From positions 1 through 64,000 of the forward strand of contig JBCDMB010000009.1 in assembly GCA_038744685.1 (NCBI GenBank): 64,000 bases of DNA, given 5' to 3'. Positions within the stretch are counted from its first letter, which is position 1. Each line of letters begins with the position of its first letter. Source of the DNA: Verrucomicrobiota bacterium. Lineage in GTDB: Bacteria > Verrucomicrobiota > Verrucomicrobiia > Opitutales > Puniceicoccaceae. A model generated the notes under the pieces. It saw only the letters and a list, made by a program, of their open reading frames with translations, was not told where the DNA came from and made no database searches. Below, one piece after another: positions 54,429-62,551 of this stretch. The translations under genes were made by a program, and so were the position numbers.

Positions 54429-54859
54429 GTTTGCACTTTGTAGGTTCTACCGCTGGCAGGCGGTAGGCCGAGGACGGGGGAAAGTAGAATTCCTGAGTGG
54501 CCCAGATTCCCAATCACAGGGAGGCAGATTACCATGATCTAAACGTCACTGTTCAGAAGAGAAAAGGAACTCGACCTCACCACTTTCGAGCGGAGCGACA
54601 CGCAACCGAATGGGCGCAGCAAAGAGCACAAAAGGCACGAAGAAGGGAATGAAAGAAGAATCCATCCAGACGCAGACCGGTGGCTCTGGGTGCCCTGCGC
54701 CTCTGTGTGAGAGTTGCGTTTTGCATCTGCCTCTCAGTGAACCCATTTGCCAGCACTCGGAACGAGGCGGAGCAGGTCAACCCGTTACCGATCCCAAGAA
54801 ATTCTAGTAACCAACGGGACCAGGAACCCCACTGGCGGGTTGTCTGTCCTTTACGAACG
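54429..54859. other. Intergenic region, decayed repeat only
   Basis: 431 bp between tRNA-Arg and the convergent PEP-CTERM gene 5. A stretch near 54620-54660 (AAAAGGCACGAAGAAGGGAA) resembles the one at 53225-53260 (AAGAAGGACACGAAGAAC); otherwise nothing is recognised. The short open frames here overlap one another and lack family signatures. Confidence 0.5.
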
Positions 54860-55495
54860 TTATCGTACGGATCGTCTGCGCCGGAGTCCGACAGCAGCCA
54901 GACCGAAAAGACCCGCAGCGAATGCGAAAGAACCCGCCTCGGGAATTACGGTGACGGTAAAAGGGGCAGTGGTGGTGCCGCTTGTCCCATTCTGGGCGTT
55001 ACCGACGAAAGTGCCCAAGCCAAGAGTCCAAAGACTCGCACTTGCAGTGCCAGATTGATCTGTTAGGCTCAGAGGACCACCGGTTACCGGTGCTGACGCA
55101 CTTAGATCAAACCGAAGGCCGAGGATTGATCCAGAGGTTTCAGTCCCTGATGACAGTTCGTCGATGGTGACCCCCGCTGCAGTCCCTTGAAATAGGTTTA
55201 CCTCAGAATCGAGGGAGAGTAAAAAACTACGAATAGAAAGAAGATCAACAAATGGGAGGCCGAAATCCCAACCATACTGCATTTGAAAGACGCTGACCCG
55301 TCTGATCCCTGGACCCTGTTCGGTGGGAGCCGTTTCCAAAAGCTGAAAATCCCCCGTGACGTTATTGTAAGTCAGATTGATGTTCCCACTGGATGGAGAA
55401 ACCCAAAATAGGGTCGCTAAGGCAATCAGCGAAGTGCCTACAAGACTATGACGAGAGCTAACCACTTCAAGAATAGCGGTAATTAACCTGGTCAT
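54860..55495 (-). CDS. PEP-CTERM sorting-domain protein 5 (variant motif PEAGS)
   Basis: 211 aa from ATG at 55495 (ATG at 55519 also possible). Signal peptide LVGTSLIALATLFWVSPSSG, then NINLTYNNVTGDFQLLETAP and QSGTASASLWTLGLGTFVGN, both shared with genes 3 and 4. The C-terminal anchor reads VIPEAGSFAFAAGLFGLAAV followed by RRRR, so the PEP motif is PEA here. Opposite orientation to the other four genes. Confidence 0.82.
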   Translation of the reverse strand: MTRLITAILEVVSSRHSLVGTSLIALATLFWVSPSSGNINLTYNNVTGDFQLLETAPTEQGPGIRRVSVFQMQYGWDFGLPFVDLLSIRSFLLSLDSEVNLFQGTAAGVTIDELSSGTETSGSILGLRFDLSASAPVTGGPLSLTDQSGTASASLWTLGLGTFVGNAQNGTSGTTTAPFTVTVIPEAGSFAFAAGLFGLAAVGLRRRRSVR

Positions 55496-55730
55496 CTTTA
55501 TCAAGCATAATTGTCCCATTTCTTTACTCAAAATGGACGGGTTTAGAGTATTAGAGAGCTTTGGAGGACACGTCCGAAACCAGAAAGCCGTAGCGGTCCA
55601 GTTTTGATCCCGGTCCCACCGAAACCAATAAGGCTTTTCAGGTCCGATATTTGTCAACTTGGCCGGGACTCCGATTCGGAGTGATTACCGAAAGATTTTT
55701 GCATGGATTCTCAGGATTGTGGAATCCCAG

Positions 55731-55779
55731 TCTTAATCTTAATCGGCTCTGTCAGTATTCGATTTCGATTTCGATTCTC
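55731..55779. repeat. Degenerate AATCTT/TTCGAT hexamer tract
   Basis: Starts TCTTAATCTTAATCGG and ends CGATTTCGATTTCGATTC. Same hexamer type as at 55855, 55980, 57879, 57962, 58873, 59157 and 62349. Confidence 0.75.
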
Positions 55780-55854
55780 TCATCCGCGTGTATCCATGTT
55801 CATCCATGCCACGAACTTTTGCATGGATTGACATGGATATTTCAGGATCTCGAT

Positions 55855-55887
55855 CGTAATCCTAATCGTGCTCATAATCTTAATCGG
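55855..55887 (-). repeat. Degenerate AATCGT hexamer tract
   Basis: CGTAATCCTAATCGTGCTCA followed by TAATCTTAATCGG. Nearly the reverse complement of 55980-56011 and very close to the left arm at 62349. Confidence 0.78.
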
Positions 55888-55979
55888 CTTTGTTAGGGAG
55901 TGGTCCTTCAAAAGGAGTGATCGAGGAAGCCGATCTTTCCGTTTCTAAAACCAGAGTTGGAAAGCAGATTGTGCATCTT

Positions 55980-56011
55980 CGATTAGGATTATGATTACGA
56001 GTACGATTAAG
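55980..56011 (+). repeat. Degenerate GATTAC/GATTAA hexamer tract
   Basis: CGATTAGGATTATGATTACG followed by AGTACGATTAAG; inverted partner of 55855-55887. Confidence 0.78.
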
Positions 56012-56181
56012 AGAAAAATGGAGAAGCAATCATCGTCTTCATCGATGTTCATTCATGCGAACCTCTACTGCGTGGATTGACAGGAATGTTCCATATGAGG
56101 GGAGGGGAAAAGATTTCCTCTCTGATCGGGTGAAATGGTCTCACTCTTTATCGATTTCTGCTTTTCCTGAGTTCCTGAGGG

Positions 56182-57060
56182 ATGATAGCGTTTTTACCAA
56201 TGGAAAGTGCGATTACCTTGAAAAAGCTCCGGAAGGTGTTTCGCAGCGGGGCGGTTCGAATTTCTTCGGTGACCGCCCTCGAGGGATTGGATTTGGAGGT
56301 ACGACAAGGGGAGGTCTTTGGCCTTCTTGGGCCGAATGGTTCGGGCAAAAGCACGACGATCAAGATTTGTCTCGACCTGGTGCGGCCGACTTCAGGGGAG
56401 TGCCTGGTCTTCGGTGGGAAGACTTCGGTTCCTGAGTCGCGGAAGCGGATTGGATATGTTCCGGAAGCTCCTTTCTTCTACGGCTACCTATCAGGGGAGA
56501 ATTTGGTGAAATCGATGGGCCGGTTTTCTGGGCTGTTAGGGGCCGACTTGGACAAGCGGACCGAAAAGGTGATCGAGACGGTTGGCCTGCAAGGTGCAGA
56601 GAAGCGACCGATCCGCACCTACTCGAAGGGGATGCTGCAGCGTTTGGGCCTGGCGCAGGCGTTGGTTCATGATCCTGATTTGATCATTCTGGATGAGCCA
56701 ACGGCTGGGGTAGATCCAATCGGGGCGAGGCAAATTACCGATATGATCCGTTTGCTGAAATCGGAGGGTAAGACGGTGCTCTTGTGTTCTCACCTTCTCA
56801 GTCAGGTGGAGACGGTCTGCGATCGCGTGGCCATCCTTCATCGTGGGAAAATGCTCGCTGAGGGGACGATGGAGTCCCTCCTTCAGGACAGCCGCGAAAA
56901 GCCCTCTCTGGTTTACCGCAATTCTAACGATCTTGCTCGCGCTCGCAGCCTAGCGGAGGAGGAGGGCTTGTCCGTGGAAGAGGGGAGAGAGTCAGCACGA
57001 TCTTTGGAAGAGGTGTTTGTGAATTTGGTCCGGGAGGGCGATCGGGAGGGCGGTTCATGA
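56182..57060 (+). CDS. ABC transporter ATP-binding protein (ABC-2 type export)
   Basis: 292 aa. ATG at 56182 follows GAGGG; ATG at 56200 is an alternative that fits the family start (SAITLKKLRKVFRS) better. Walker A GLLGPNGSGKSTTIKICL, signature YSKGMLQRLGLAQAL, Walker B LIILDEPTAGVD and switch LLCSHLLSQVE. The C-terminal extension of about 70 residues is common in ABC-2 exporters of the CcmA/NatA group. Overlaps the permease gene by 4 bp. Confidence 0.9.
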   Translation: MIAFLPMESAITLKKLRKVFRSGAVRISSVTALEGLDLEVRQGEVFGLLGPNGSGKSTTIKICLDLVRPTSGECLVFGGKTSVPESRKRIGYVPEAPFFYGYLSGENLVKSMGRFSGLLGADLDKRTEKVIETVGLQGAEKRPIRTYSKGMLQRLGLAQALVHDPDLIILDEPTAGVDPIGARQITDMIRLLKSEGKTVLLCSHLLSQVETVCDRVAILHRGKMLAEGTMESLLQDSREKPSLVYRNSNDLARARSLAEEEGLSVEEGRESARSLEEVFVNLVREGDREGGS

Positions 57061-57854
57061 AGGGGCTTAAATCTCTTTGGCTGATCGCGCGGCATACTTG
57101 GACCGAGGTGGTGCTATCTCGGGTGTTTACCATCTTCGGTCTATTGGCGGCTGGGCTGATCGGTGCGTCGCTTTTTCTGACCGATTTCCATTTTGGATCC
57201 GCGGAGATTCGCTTTATCAACGATCTTGGGCAGGGGGCGATTTCGTTGTTCGGGTCGATTTTGGTCGTTACCCTCGGGGCCCAGCTCTTTTTTCGCGAGA
57301 TCGAGCAGCGCACGGTTCTGCCGATTCTGGCGAGGCCTGTGACGCGGTCCCAGTTTTTGGTCGGAAAGTTCTTGGGAACCCTTGCGCCGATTCTCGTCTT
57401 CGTTTTTGGGATGCTCCTCTTGCTGAGTGCATTGCTCTGGTGGCGAAGCCAAACATTGACGGATGATCCCTCGATCAATCGAGCGACACTGGAGGGCGTT
57501 CTTGGGGAGGCATGGGTAGCAGGCCTCTTCCAAGTCTTCAAATTCTTCGTCCTCGCCAGTATGGTATTTGCGGTAGCCTCTTTTGCTCAGTCGTTTAGTT
57601 ACACGGTCTCCATGGGATTCGCCCTGTTCTTCGCCTCCCATTTGGTCCACCTGGCGGTCGATTTTTACCAGGAGGGAGAGACCCTATTTTCGCGATCATT
57701 GGCGTTTTTCTTCGCCTATGCCCTCCCCGATTTCAGGATCTTCAACGAGCCGTCTCTTGATCCGGCTTATTGGAAGGTGCTTGGATATGCGGCAATCTAT
57801 TCAGTGGCGTATTTGGGAATCGCGGTCGGTTTTTTCCAGAAGCGGGAGTTGTAG
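57057..57854 (+). CDS. ABC-2 type permease
   Basis: 265 aa, six predicted membrane helices (VFTIFGLLAAGLIGASLFL; GAISLFGSILVVTLGAQLFF; APILVFVFGMLLLLSALLW; FFVLASMVFAVASFAQ; and two near the end). The cytoplasmic loop EIEQRTVLPILARPVTRSQF is the conserved ABC-2 element. ATGA overlap with the ATPase gene shows coupled translation. Substrate not recognisable. Confidence 0.87.
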   Translation: MKGLKSLWLIARHTWTEVVLSRVFTIFGLLAAGLIGASLFLTDFHFGSAEIRFINDLGQGAISLFGSILVVTLGAQLFFREIEQRTVLPILARPVTRSQFLVGKFLGTLAPILVFVFGMLLLLSALLWWRSQTLTDDPSINRATLEGVLGEAWVAGLFQVFKFFVLASMVFAVASFAQSFSYTVSMGFALFFASHLVHLAVDFYQEGETLFSRSLAFFFAYALPDFRIFNEPSLDPAYWKVLGYAAIYSVAYLGIAVGFFQKREL

Positions 57855-57878
57855 AGTATGATGATAGGGGACGTTTCT

Positions 57879-57984
57879 CAGATTCAGATTCGAAATCCAA
57901 ATCGCTATCGAAATCGAAAGTTTCACCTGCCTTTTTGTGATGGTCCTGGGTTACAAGACATGATTTCGATCGCGATTTCGATTT
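57879..57984. repeat. Paired degenerate ATCGAAATCGAA hexamer tracts
   Basis: Left tract 57879-57920 (CAGATTCAGATTCGAAATCC ...) and right tract 57962-57984 (GATTTCGATCGCGATTTCGA) are roughly inverted and flank 41 bp, right between the ABC permease gene and the TPR-like gene. Confidence 0.72.
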
Positions 57985-57992
57985 AAGAGGTT

Positions 57993-58757
57993 ATGTGGCG
58001 TTTCCCCCCTCTACTTGTCCTCATTTTGATCAGCTTTCTTGTGGGAGCAGTGACAGTTCCTCTGCGGACTGCGATTGAGCCGCCTGCGCAGGACCTCAGC
58101 CAACTAGATGGTCTCGGGCAGTCGGTCTTGATAGGATCGCTCGGTGGCTTGCGGGCATTGGCTGCGGATTTTCTCTGGCTGCGGGCGAATTACTACTGGC
58201 AGGAGAAGAATCATGGCTTGACTGAGACAACGGCAAGAGCAGTCACCCGGCTGCAGCCGAACTATCCTTATTTCTGGGTCGAGACGGCTCGGATGATTGT
58301 GTATGATATGCCGGTTTGGAGGATGGGCCGGGATAAGCGGGCCCCTCCTTCGGTGGAAAAGCGAATACGCCGACAACAAGCAGAACGTGGATTAGATTTA
58401 CTGAGCGAGGCGTCTGAGTTTATCCCTGAGTCCTCGGCAATTCCCGCCGAGAAAGCACGCATCTACTGGACGGTTTTGGATGAGCCTGAGGAAGCCCAAG
58501 AGTATTATGAAATCGCTTACGAAAAACCGGATCATCGAGCCTTGTACGCGCGCCTGAGAGCCGTAATATTGTTGGATCTTGGACGAACTCGAGAGGCAAA
58601 AGAGTGGTTGGAGCAGGTTTTGGCCAAAATGAATCCTGAAGATAGTCCCGGGCAGTATGCGATTATGGAAGGATATTTAGAGGACATAGCAGAGGGGCGG
58701 GATCCAAGGGGGGAAGCTAATGCGCCCCTTCCGTCCGGTTCGTCAGACGGGGTATAA
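57993..58757 (+). CDS. TPR-like membrane-anchored hypothetical protein
   Basis: 254 aa. An N-terminal membrane anchor (FPPLLVLILISFLVGAVTV) is followed by a helical domain with a conserved-looking start (GSLGGLRALAADFLWLRANY) and degenerate TPR-type repeats (ITARAVTRLQPNYPYFWVET-like spacing, then KARIYWTVLDEPEEAQEYYE). It lies behind the ABC-2 exporter genes, separated only by a repeat, and probably works with them. Not a recognised named family. Confidence 0.65.
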   Translation: MWRFPPLLVLILISFLVGAVTVPLRTAIEPPAQDLSQLDGLGQSVLIGSLGGLRALAADFLWLRANYYWQEKNHGLTETTARAVTRLQPNYPYFWVETARMIVYDMPVWRMGRDKRAPPSVEKRIRRQQAERGLDLLSEASEFIPESSAIPAEKARIYWTVLDEPEEAQEYYEIAYEKPDHRALYARLRAVILLDLGRTREAKEWLEQVLAKMNPEDSPGQYAIMEGYLEDIAEGRDPRGEANAPLPSGSSDGV

Positions 58758-58872
58758 GGATGCCAGTATTACCGCCTAGGCGATCACGGTTGCGACAGAT
58801 CCGGTTAAAGACAGAGGATGCAAGTCTTTGTAAAGGGCAACGAGGGTAGGAACGGGAATGGCACATCAACCT

Positions 58873-58908
58873 CCTAATCGTAATCCTACGCTTAATCGTT
58901 ATCGATTT
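58873..58908 (-). repeat. Degenerate AATCGT hexamer tract
   Basis: CCTAATCGTAATCCTACGCT followed by TAATCGTTATCGATTT. Confidence 0.75.
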
Positions 58909-59003
58909 GATATGGCTCCTTGATCAATTGCTTTGATTTGGATTTTGCTTAAAAACCGAGCTTGGCTCTGGACGGAGTATTCCTAAATCTAGGTCGATCC
59001 AGT

Positions 59004-59028
59004 GGAGGGACGGTTTTTATCCAGTCCG
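59004..59028 (+). repeat. REP-like element, degenerate copy d
   Basis: 25 nt beginning GGAG and ending GTCCG; outer stem GGAC/GTCC is kept while the inner arm and loop are changed. Same length as copies a-c, but the weakest of the four. Confidence 0.45.
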
Positions 59029-59156
59029 CATTGTTTCCATGCTTTTTGGTCTAATTCGGAGCACTTCACAGAGCCGGGTCCATGAAGAGCCGGAGAAATA
59101 CGGATCAACCCACCAGAAATCCTGACATCTTTCGACTATTTCCTGAAGCACGAAGC

Positions 59157-59184
59157 GATTACGATTACGATTATGATTATGAAT
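59157..59184 (+). repeat. GATTAC/GATTAT hexamer tract
   Basis: GATTACGATTACGATTATGA followed by TTATGAAT. Read in frame it would encode alternating Asp-Tyr, giving a false N-terminal extension to the next gene. Confidence 0.8.
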
Positions 59185-59246
59185 CTCGTTCAGGTGTCCC
59201 GATTGTTGAACTTAGGAAAGCTCTAACTGTACTCAGAGAGGATTCT

Positions 59247-59906
59247 ATGATCTATCAACGTTTTGGTAAGCGCCTTTTCGATTTAGTCTTGGGAGCGGTG
59301 CTTCTAGTCGCTCTCATCCCCCTATTTGTCTGCGTGGTTTGCGCAGTTTTTGCTGTTCTGGGAAGACCGATTTTCTTTTTTCAGGAGCGTCCGGGAATCA
59401 GGGGCGAGCTTTTTCGATTCGTGAAGTTTCGGTCGATGGCGGAGAAGCGTGACAAGGACGGGGCCGTTTTGTCGGATGAACAACGGCTGGGAAAGTTCGG
59501 GCGTTTTCTTCGGACAAGCAGCCTGGATGAGATTCCGGAACTGTTTCACGTGGTCTCTGGGAAGATGAGTCTAGTGGGTCCGAGGCCGCTGTTGCCTTCC
59601 TACGTGGATCGTTACACAGAGGAGCAGGCGAGACGGATGGAGGTTCGCCCGGGAATCACTGGATGGGCCCAGATCAACGGTCGAAATGAGGTAGAATGGG
59701 AAGAACGATTTGCGATGGACGTTTGGTACGTGGATCACGTGTCTTTGCGGCTCGACCTAAAAATACTCATTCTGACTATCGTCCGTGTGTTTCAGCGCAG
59801 AGGTATAAACGCGAGTAAACATGTTACGATGGAAGAGTTCATGGGATCAGACTTGGATTGCCCGAACTCGGATCGCAAGGCTTCGAACTCAATCACAAAG
59901 CAGTGA
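59247..59906 (+). CDS. Undecaprenyl-phosphate sugar phosphotransferase (bacterial sugar transferase)
   Basis: 219 aa from ATG at 59247 with AGAGAGGA 5 nt upstream. One membrane helix (LVLGAVLLVALIPLFVCVVC), then the catalytic domain: QERPGIRGELFRFVKFRSM, LGKFGRFLRTSSLDEIPELF, GKMSLVGPRPLLP, RPGITGWAQINGRN and the final MDVWYVDHVSLRLDLKILI. The short form lacks the extra N-terminal helices of WcaJ-type enzymes and so resembles PglC-like small initiating transferases. It should start an exopolysaccharide or O-chain repeat unit. Confidence 0.92.
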   Translation: MIYQRFGKRLFDLVLGAVLLVALIPLFVCVVCAVFAVLGRPIFFFQERPGIRGELFRFVKFRSMAEKRDKDGAVLSDEQRLGKFGRFLRTSSLDEIPELFHVVSGKMSLVGPRPLLPSYVDRYTEEQARRMEVRPGITGWAQINGRNEVEWEERFAMDVWYVDHVSLRLDLKILILTIVRVFQRRGINASKHVTMEEFMGSDLDCPNSDRKASNSITKQ

Positions 59907-59924
59907 GTACCGACTCACCGCCGT

Positions 59925-60317
59925 TCAATCATCGCTATCCCGAAAGTTCACGACCGAGATTCCCTTTAGTGCCGAGTAGCGGCTTGGGGAACCGGTTAAG
60001 ATCTTAAGGCCATGGTTTTTGGCGACAGCCGCCTCGATTGCGGTCTCCAAAGGCACGTCGTGACTGCGAAAAAAAGCTGCCGCTCTAGCGATCAAAGACT
60101 CATCGAATCCGATGACTGGAAAAGCCTTCAGAAAGCGCTCCACGATCTCCTCACTTTCGGCTCCGGATGAGGCAAGTAGGCGGATGCTGGTCGGAACACT
60201 GATTGCGAATGAGGAACGACTGTTAGCCTCAGCGAATTTGCGGGCTTCGCCGGTCTTCCCATCCAGGGATTCAGCCCAAACTTGCTCGACGAAGTCGATA
60301 TCTGCCAAATAGTCCAC
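59925..60317 (-). CDS. PIN-like protein with altered active site
   Basis: 130 aa from GTG at 60317. The size and outline match VapC-type PIN proteins: MDYLADIDFVEQVWAESLDG at the start, ISVPTSIRLLASSGAESEEI in the middle, and DVPLETAIEAAVAKNHGLKI with ILTGSPSRY at the end. Where VapC has the third acidic cluster (DALIAA) this one has ETAIEAA, and the TxNxxDF motif is TGSPSRY. It may be an inactive or specialised relative. It follows the acidic protein gene by 9 bp. Confidence 0.5.
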   Translation of the reverse strand: MDYLADIDFVEQVWAESLDGKTGEARKFAEANSRSSFAISVPTSIRLLASSGAESEEIVERFLKAFPVIGFDESLIARAAAFFRSHDVPLETAIEAAVAKNHGLKILTGSPSRYSALKGISVVNFRDSDD

Positions 60318-60326
60318 GAAGGGAAC

Positions 60327-61025
60327 TTACTCCTTTGGCTTCTCCTCTTCCTCGTCCTCTTCTTCCTCGTCCCAGCGCATGGTGTCATCTTCCTCGATGG
60401 ACTCTTCTTCACTACTCTCCAGCTCGTCAAAGCCATCCTTTACCGCTTCCTCCTCGGAACTACTCTTGGTCTCTTCGTCCGCTTCCAACTCGTAACCTTC
60501 GGGCACATACTCGAGAATAGAAGTGAGCTCTTGGAAGGAGTGAGTCGCTCGACCTTCCAGTAAGTCACTGTTTTGCTGTTCCCGGATTTCCTCTTCCAGC
60601 TCTTCGACGGTTAGGTTTTGGCTGAATTCTATAAGGTCGTTCAACATTCTCACCCTGAGCCGGGTGATATGGTCAATAAAATCAGCGTAGGGTCCTTTCT
60701 CTTCGTCAATCACATCCGGGAGAGCGAACACCGGCTCGTCTGCTTCTAGTAGGGAGGTTCTCATCCGGATTAGACGGACCTGCCCTTCCTTGACCTCTTT
60801 ATCGATAGAAAAACCGAAGAAAGCGTTCTCAAAGAGCTGGGGATCAAGGTTATACTCCTGAAGAGGTTCCAGAAGGTCGATCACATGAGCGATCTGTCGA
60901 GGATCGATTATCCCGAGTCCGTCGACATCCCAGTGGATATCATCGCTGATCTCCTGCACCCACCAGTTGAGGTCTTTACCGAGGCGGGCGATACACCAGT
61001 TCAATTTTGGATTGGCCTGTGACAT
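60327..61025 (-). CDS. Hypothetical protein with strongly acidic C-terminus
   Basis: 232 aa. The first 150 residues look folded (NWCIARLGKDLNWWVQEISD, DPRQIAHVIDLLEPLQEYNL, RLRVRMLNDLIEFSQNL), with an unusual WW pair. The last 60 residues are almost only Glu, Asp and Ser (EEEEDEEEEKPKE at the end). No family recognised. Cotranscribed with the PIN-like gene downstream; an acidic partner could act as its neutralising or scaffolding protein, but that is a guess. Confidence 0.62.
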   Translation of the reverse strand: MSQANPKLNWCIARLGKDLNWWVQEISDDIHWDVDGLGIIDPRQIAHVIDLLEPLQEYNLDPQLFENAFFGFSIDKEVKEGQVRLIRMRTSLLEADEPVFALPDVIDEEKGPYADFIDHITRLRVRMLNDLIEFSQNLTVEELEEEIREQQNSDLLEGRATHSFQELTSILEYVPEGYELEADEETKSSSEEEAVKDGFDELESSEEESIEEDDTMRWDEEEEDEEEEKPKE

Positions 61026-61125
61026 TATTAATTGGACGTATTAATTTTATCGTGGATGCAAACACAAAAGTGATTGCCGAAACCATTCTTTCCGAATCGG
61101 ATGGCTGAACTGCTGCTGGGATCGA

Positions 61126-62172
61126 ATGGATATCTTCTACGAAAAATTGGTGAGGCCTCTCATCTTTCAACTGGATCCAGAAAAAGCTCACAGTCTTGGT
61201 CGAAGTGCTCTTCGTCTAGGCGGAAGTCTTGGACCTTTGACTCGGTTCATGACCAAGCGAAACCAGGGAGGTTTGAAACCAGTGGTGGTTGCGGGGATCG
61301 AGTTTCCGAATCGGGTGGGATTAGCCGCTGGGATGGACAAGGATGCGGAGTTTGTTCTAGGCACTGCGGCGACGGGCTTTGGCCACGTAGAGGTGGGAAC
61401 GGTCACCCCAAAACCGCAGCCGGGAAATCCGCGCCCTCGTCTCTTTCGCTACCCTGCTGAGGAAGCTCTGATTAACCGCATGGGATTCAACAATGGAGGG
61501 ATGGAGGCGATGGCGGATCGCCTGAGACGTCTCCCTGCCAAGGGCTCCAGATCGTGTGTCGTGGGCATCAACATCGGGAAAAACCGGGATACGCCCCTCA
61601 GGCAAGCGGCGGACGACTACACGGCCTGTTTGCGTCATCTGAGGGAGTATGCCGATTACTTCACGGTGAACGTCAGCAGTCCCAACACACCGAGTCTGAG
61701 AGATCTCCAGGCGAAGGGTTTCCTGGGTGAGCTTTTGGGTGAAGTGTTGGCCGCAAACGAGAGTGGGGATGACAAAGGCCCGCCGATTTTTGTGAAGATC
61801 GCTCCCGACTTAAACTTCCACCAGATCGGAGAAATTCTTGAGGTAATTGAGGAGTGCGGTGCGGATGGAATCGTCGCAGCGAATACAAGCCTCGGCCGTG
61901 ACGGACTCTCAGGTGGACGTTATCAAGAAGGTGGACTTTCCGGTCGCCCTATCGGCCACCGCGCAACGGAAGTGGTACGTTTTATCGGTCAGGAGACTCG
62001 CGGCCGTATGCCTTTGATCGGAGTCGGTGGGATTATGGATGCCGCCTCGGCCGGAGAAAAACTCGATGCAGGGGCCCACCTGATACAGGTATACACAGGG
62101 TGGGTCTATCGCGGACCGTTTTTCGCGAAGGAACTCGCCAAAGCCCTTCGTCTTTACGGCTCCCTTTGGTGA
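61126..62172 (+). CDS. pyrD: Dihydroorotate dehydrogenase (quinone), class 2
   Basis: 348 aa membrane-associated flavoenzyme that oxidises dihydroorotate to orotate with quinone as acceptor. The N-terminal helical membrane-binding part (KLVRPLIFQLDPEKAHSLGR) is the class 2 mark. FMN and substrate motifs: VGLAAGMDKDAEFV, RMGFNNGGMEA, TVNVSSPNTPSLRDLQ with the catalytic Ser, VAANTSLGRDGL and IGVGGIMDAASAGEKL. Supplies orotate to PyrE at the other end of the window. Ends 2 bp before tRNA-Gly on the other strand. Confidence 0.95.
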   Translation: MDIFYEKLVRPLIFQLDPEKAHSLGRSALRLGGSLGPLTRFMTKRNQGGLKPVVVAGIEFPNRVGLAAGMDKDAEFVLGTAATGFGHVEVGTVTPKPQPGNPRPRLFRYPAEEALINRMGFNNGGMEAMADRLRRLPAKGSRSCVVGINIGKNRDTPLRQAADDYTACLRHLREYADYFTVNVSSPNTPSLRDLQAKGFLGELLGEVLAANESGDDKGPPIFVKIAPDLNFHQIGEILEVIEECGADGIVAANTSLGRDGLSGGRYQEGGLSGRPIGHRATEVVRFIGQETRGRMPLIGVGGIMDAASAGEKLDAGAHLIQVYTGWVYRGPFFAKELAKALRLYGSLW

Positions 62173-62174
62173 TT

Positions 62175-62250
<76 letters not shown>

Positions 62251-62348
62251 GTCAAACGAACAGAAAAGAGGGATTCCCTGTAGTTCGTCAATCCAGAAAA
62301 AAACGGTCATCAAGGCGGGGGGGTGCAGTTTTTTTGCAGGGTTTTCTT

Positions 62349-62415
62349 CTTAATCGTAATCGTGCTCATAATCTTAATCGCAGGAAATAGAATTATGAGT
62401 ACGATTAAGATTAAG
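62349..62415. repeat. 23-bp inverted repeat made of AATCGT hexamers
   Basis: Left arm 62349-62371 (CTTAATCGTAATCGTGCTCA...) and right arm 62393-62415 (TTATGAGTACGATTAAGATT...) pair over 23 bp with two mismatches around a 21-nt loop. Best-formed example of the hexamer repeats. Confidence 0.85.
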
Positions 62416-62499
62416 ATAAAATCCATATGGAGTACACCGTAGAGTTGATTGTAACCCATCAGCGGGCCAAATGGAGAATTGATGTTCGTTGATTCTGCG

Positions 62500-62524
62500 G
62501 GAGGGACTACGTCCTCGTGGACCG
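62500..62524 (+). repeat. REP-like element, copy c
   Basis: GGAG, arm GGACTACG, loop TCCT, arm CGTGGACC, G: identical length, head and loop to copy a but a different stem, with one A.A mismatch and one T.G wobble. Confidence 0.68.
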
Positions 62525-62530
62525 CTGGCC

Positions 62531-62551
62531 GGAGTGTTCGCCCGGCACTCC
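62531..62551. repeat. 6-bp hairpin next to REP-like copy c
   Basis: GGAGTG ... CACTCC with a 9-nt loop. It touches the parB stop codon and could serve as an mRNA 3' end or be the second hairpin of a REP doublet; no T-run follows in the parB direction. Confidence 0.55.

Larger units (their letters stand above)
55496..56181. other. Repeat-rich intergenic region
   Basis: 686 bp without a supported gene. It contains degenerate hexamer tracts at 55731-55779, 55855-55887 and 55980-56011, and stretches built on CATGGATT / TTCATCCATG at about 55694, 55795-55845 and 56045. The tracts at 55855 and 55980 are inverted relative to each other. Confidence 0.75.
58758..59246. other. Repeat-rich intergenic region upstream of the sugar transferase
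   Basis: 489 bp containing hexamer tracts at 58873-58908 and 59157-59184 and a worn REP-like unit at 59004-59028. An open frame from 59082 runs through the second tract into the sugar transferase, but the ribosome site at 59230-59240 shows that translation starts at 59247. Confidence 0.7.
62251..62551. other. Intergenic region between tRNA-Gly and parB with three hairpins
   Basis: About 300 bp holding the long hexamer hairpin at 62349-62415, the REP-like unit at 62500-62524 and a second small hairpin at 62531-62551 that ends on the parB stop codon. No gene seen. Confidence 0.7.

Noticed and set aside
53225-54660. Insertion-sequence remnants in the PEP-CTERM region (ACACGAAGAA-like stretches)
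   Set aside because: The stretches near 53225 and 54620 resemble each other only weakly, and no transposase or terminal inverted repeats were found.
55731-56011. CRISPR array
   Set aside because: The repeats are degenerate 6-mers without constant spacers, and no cas gene is present.
59541-59557. Possible parS site (TGTTTCACGTG)
   Set aside because: Only 11 of 16 positions agree and the second half-site is absent; it lies inside the sugar transferase coding sequence.
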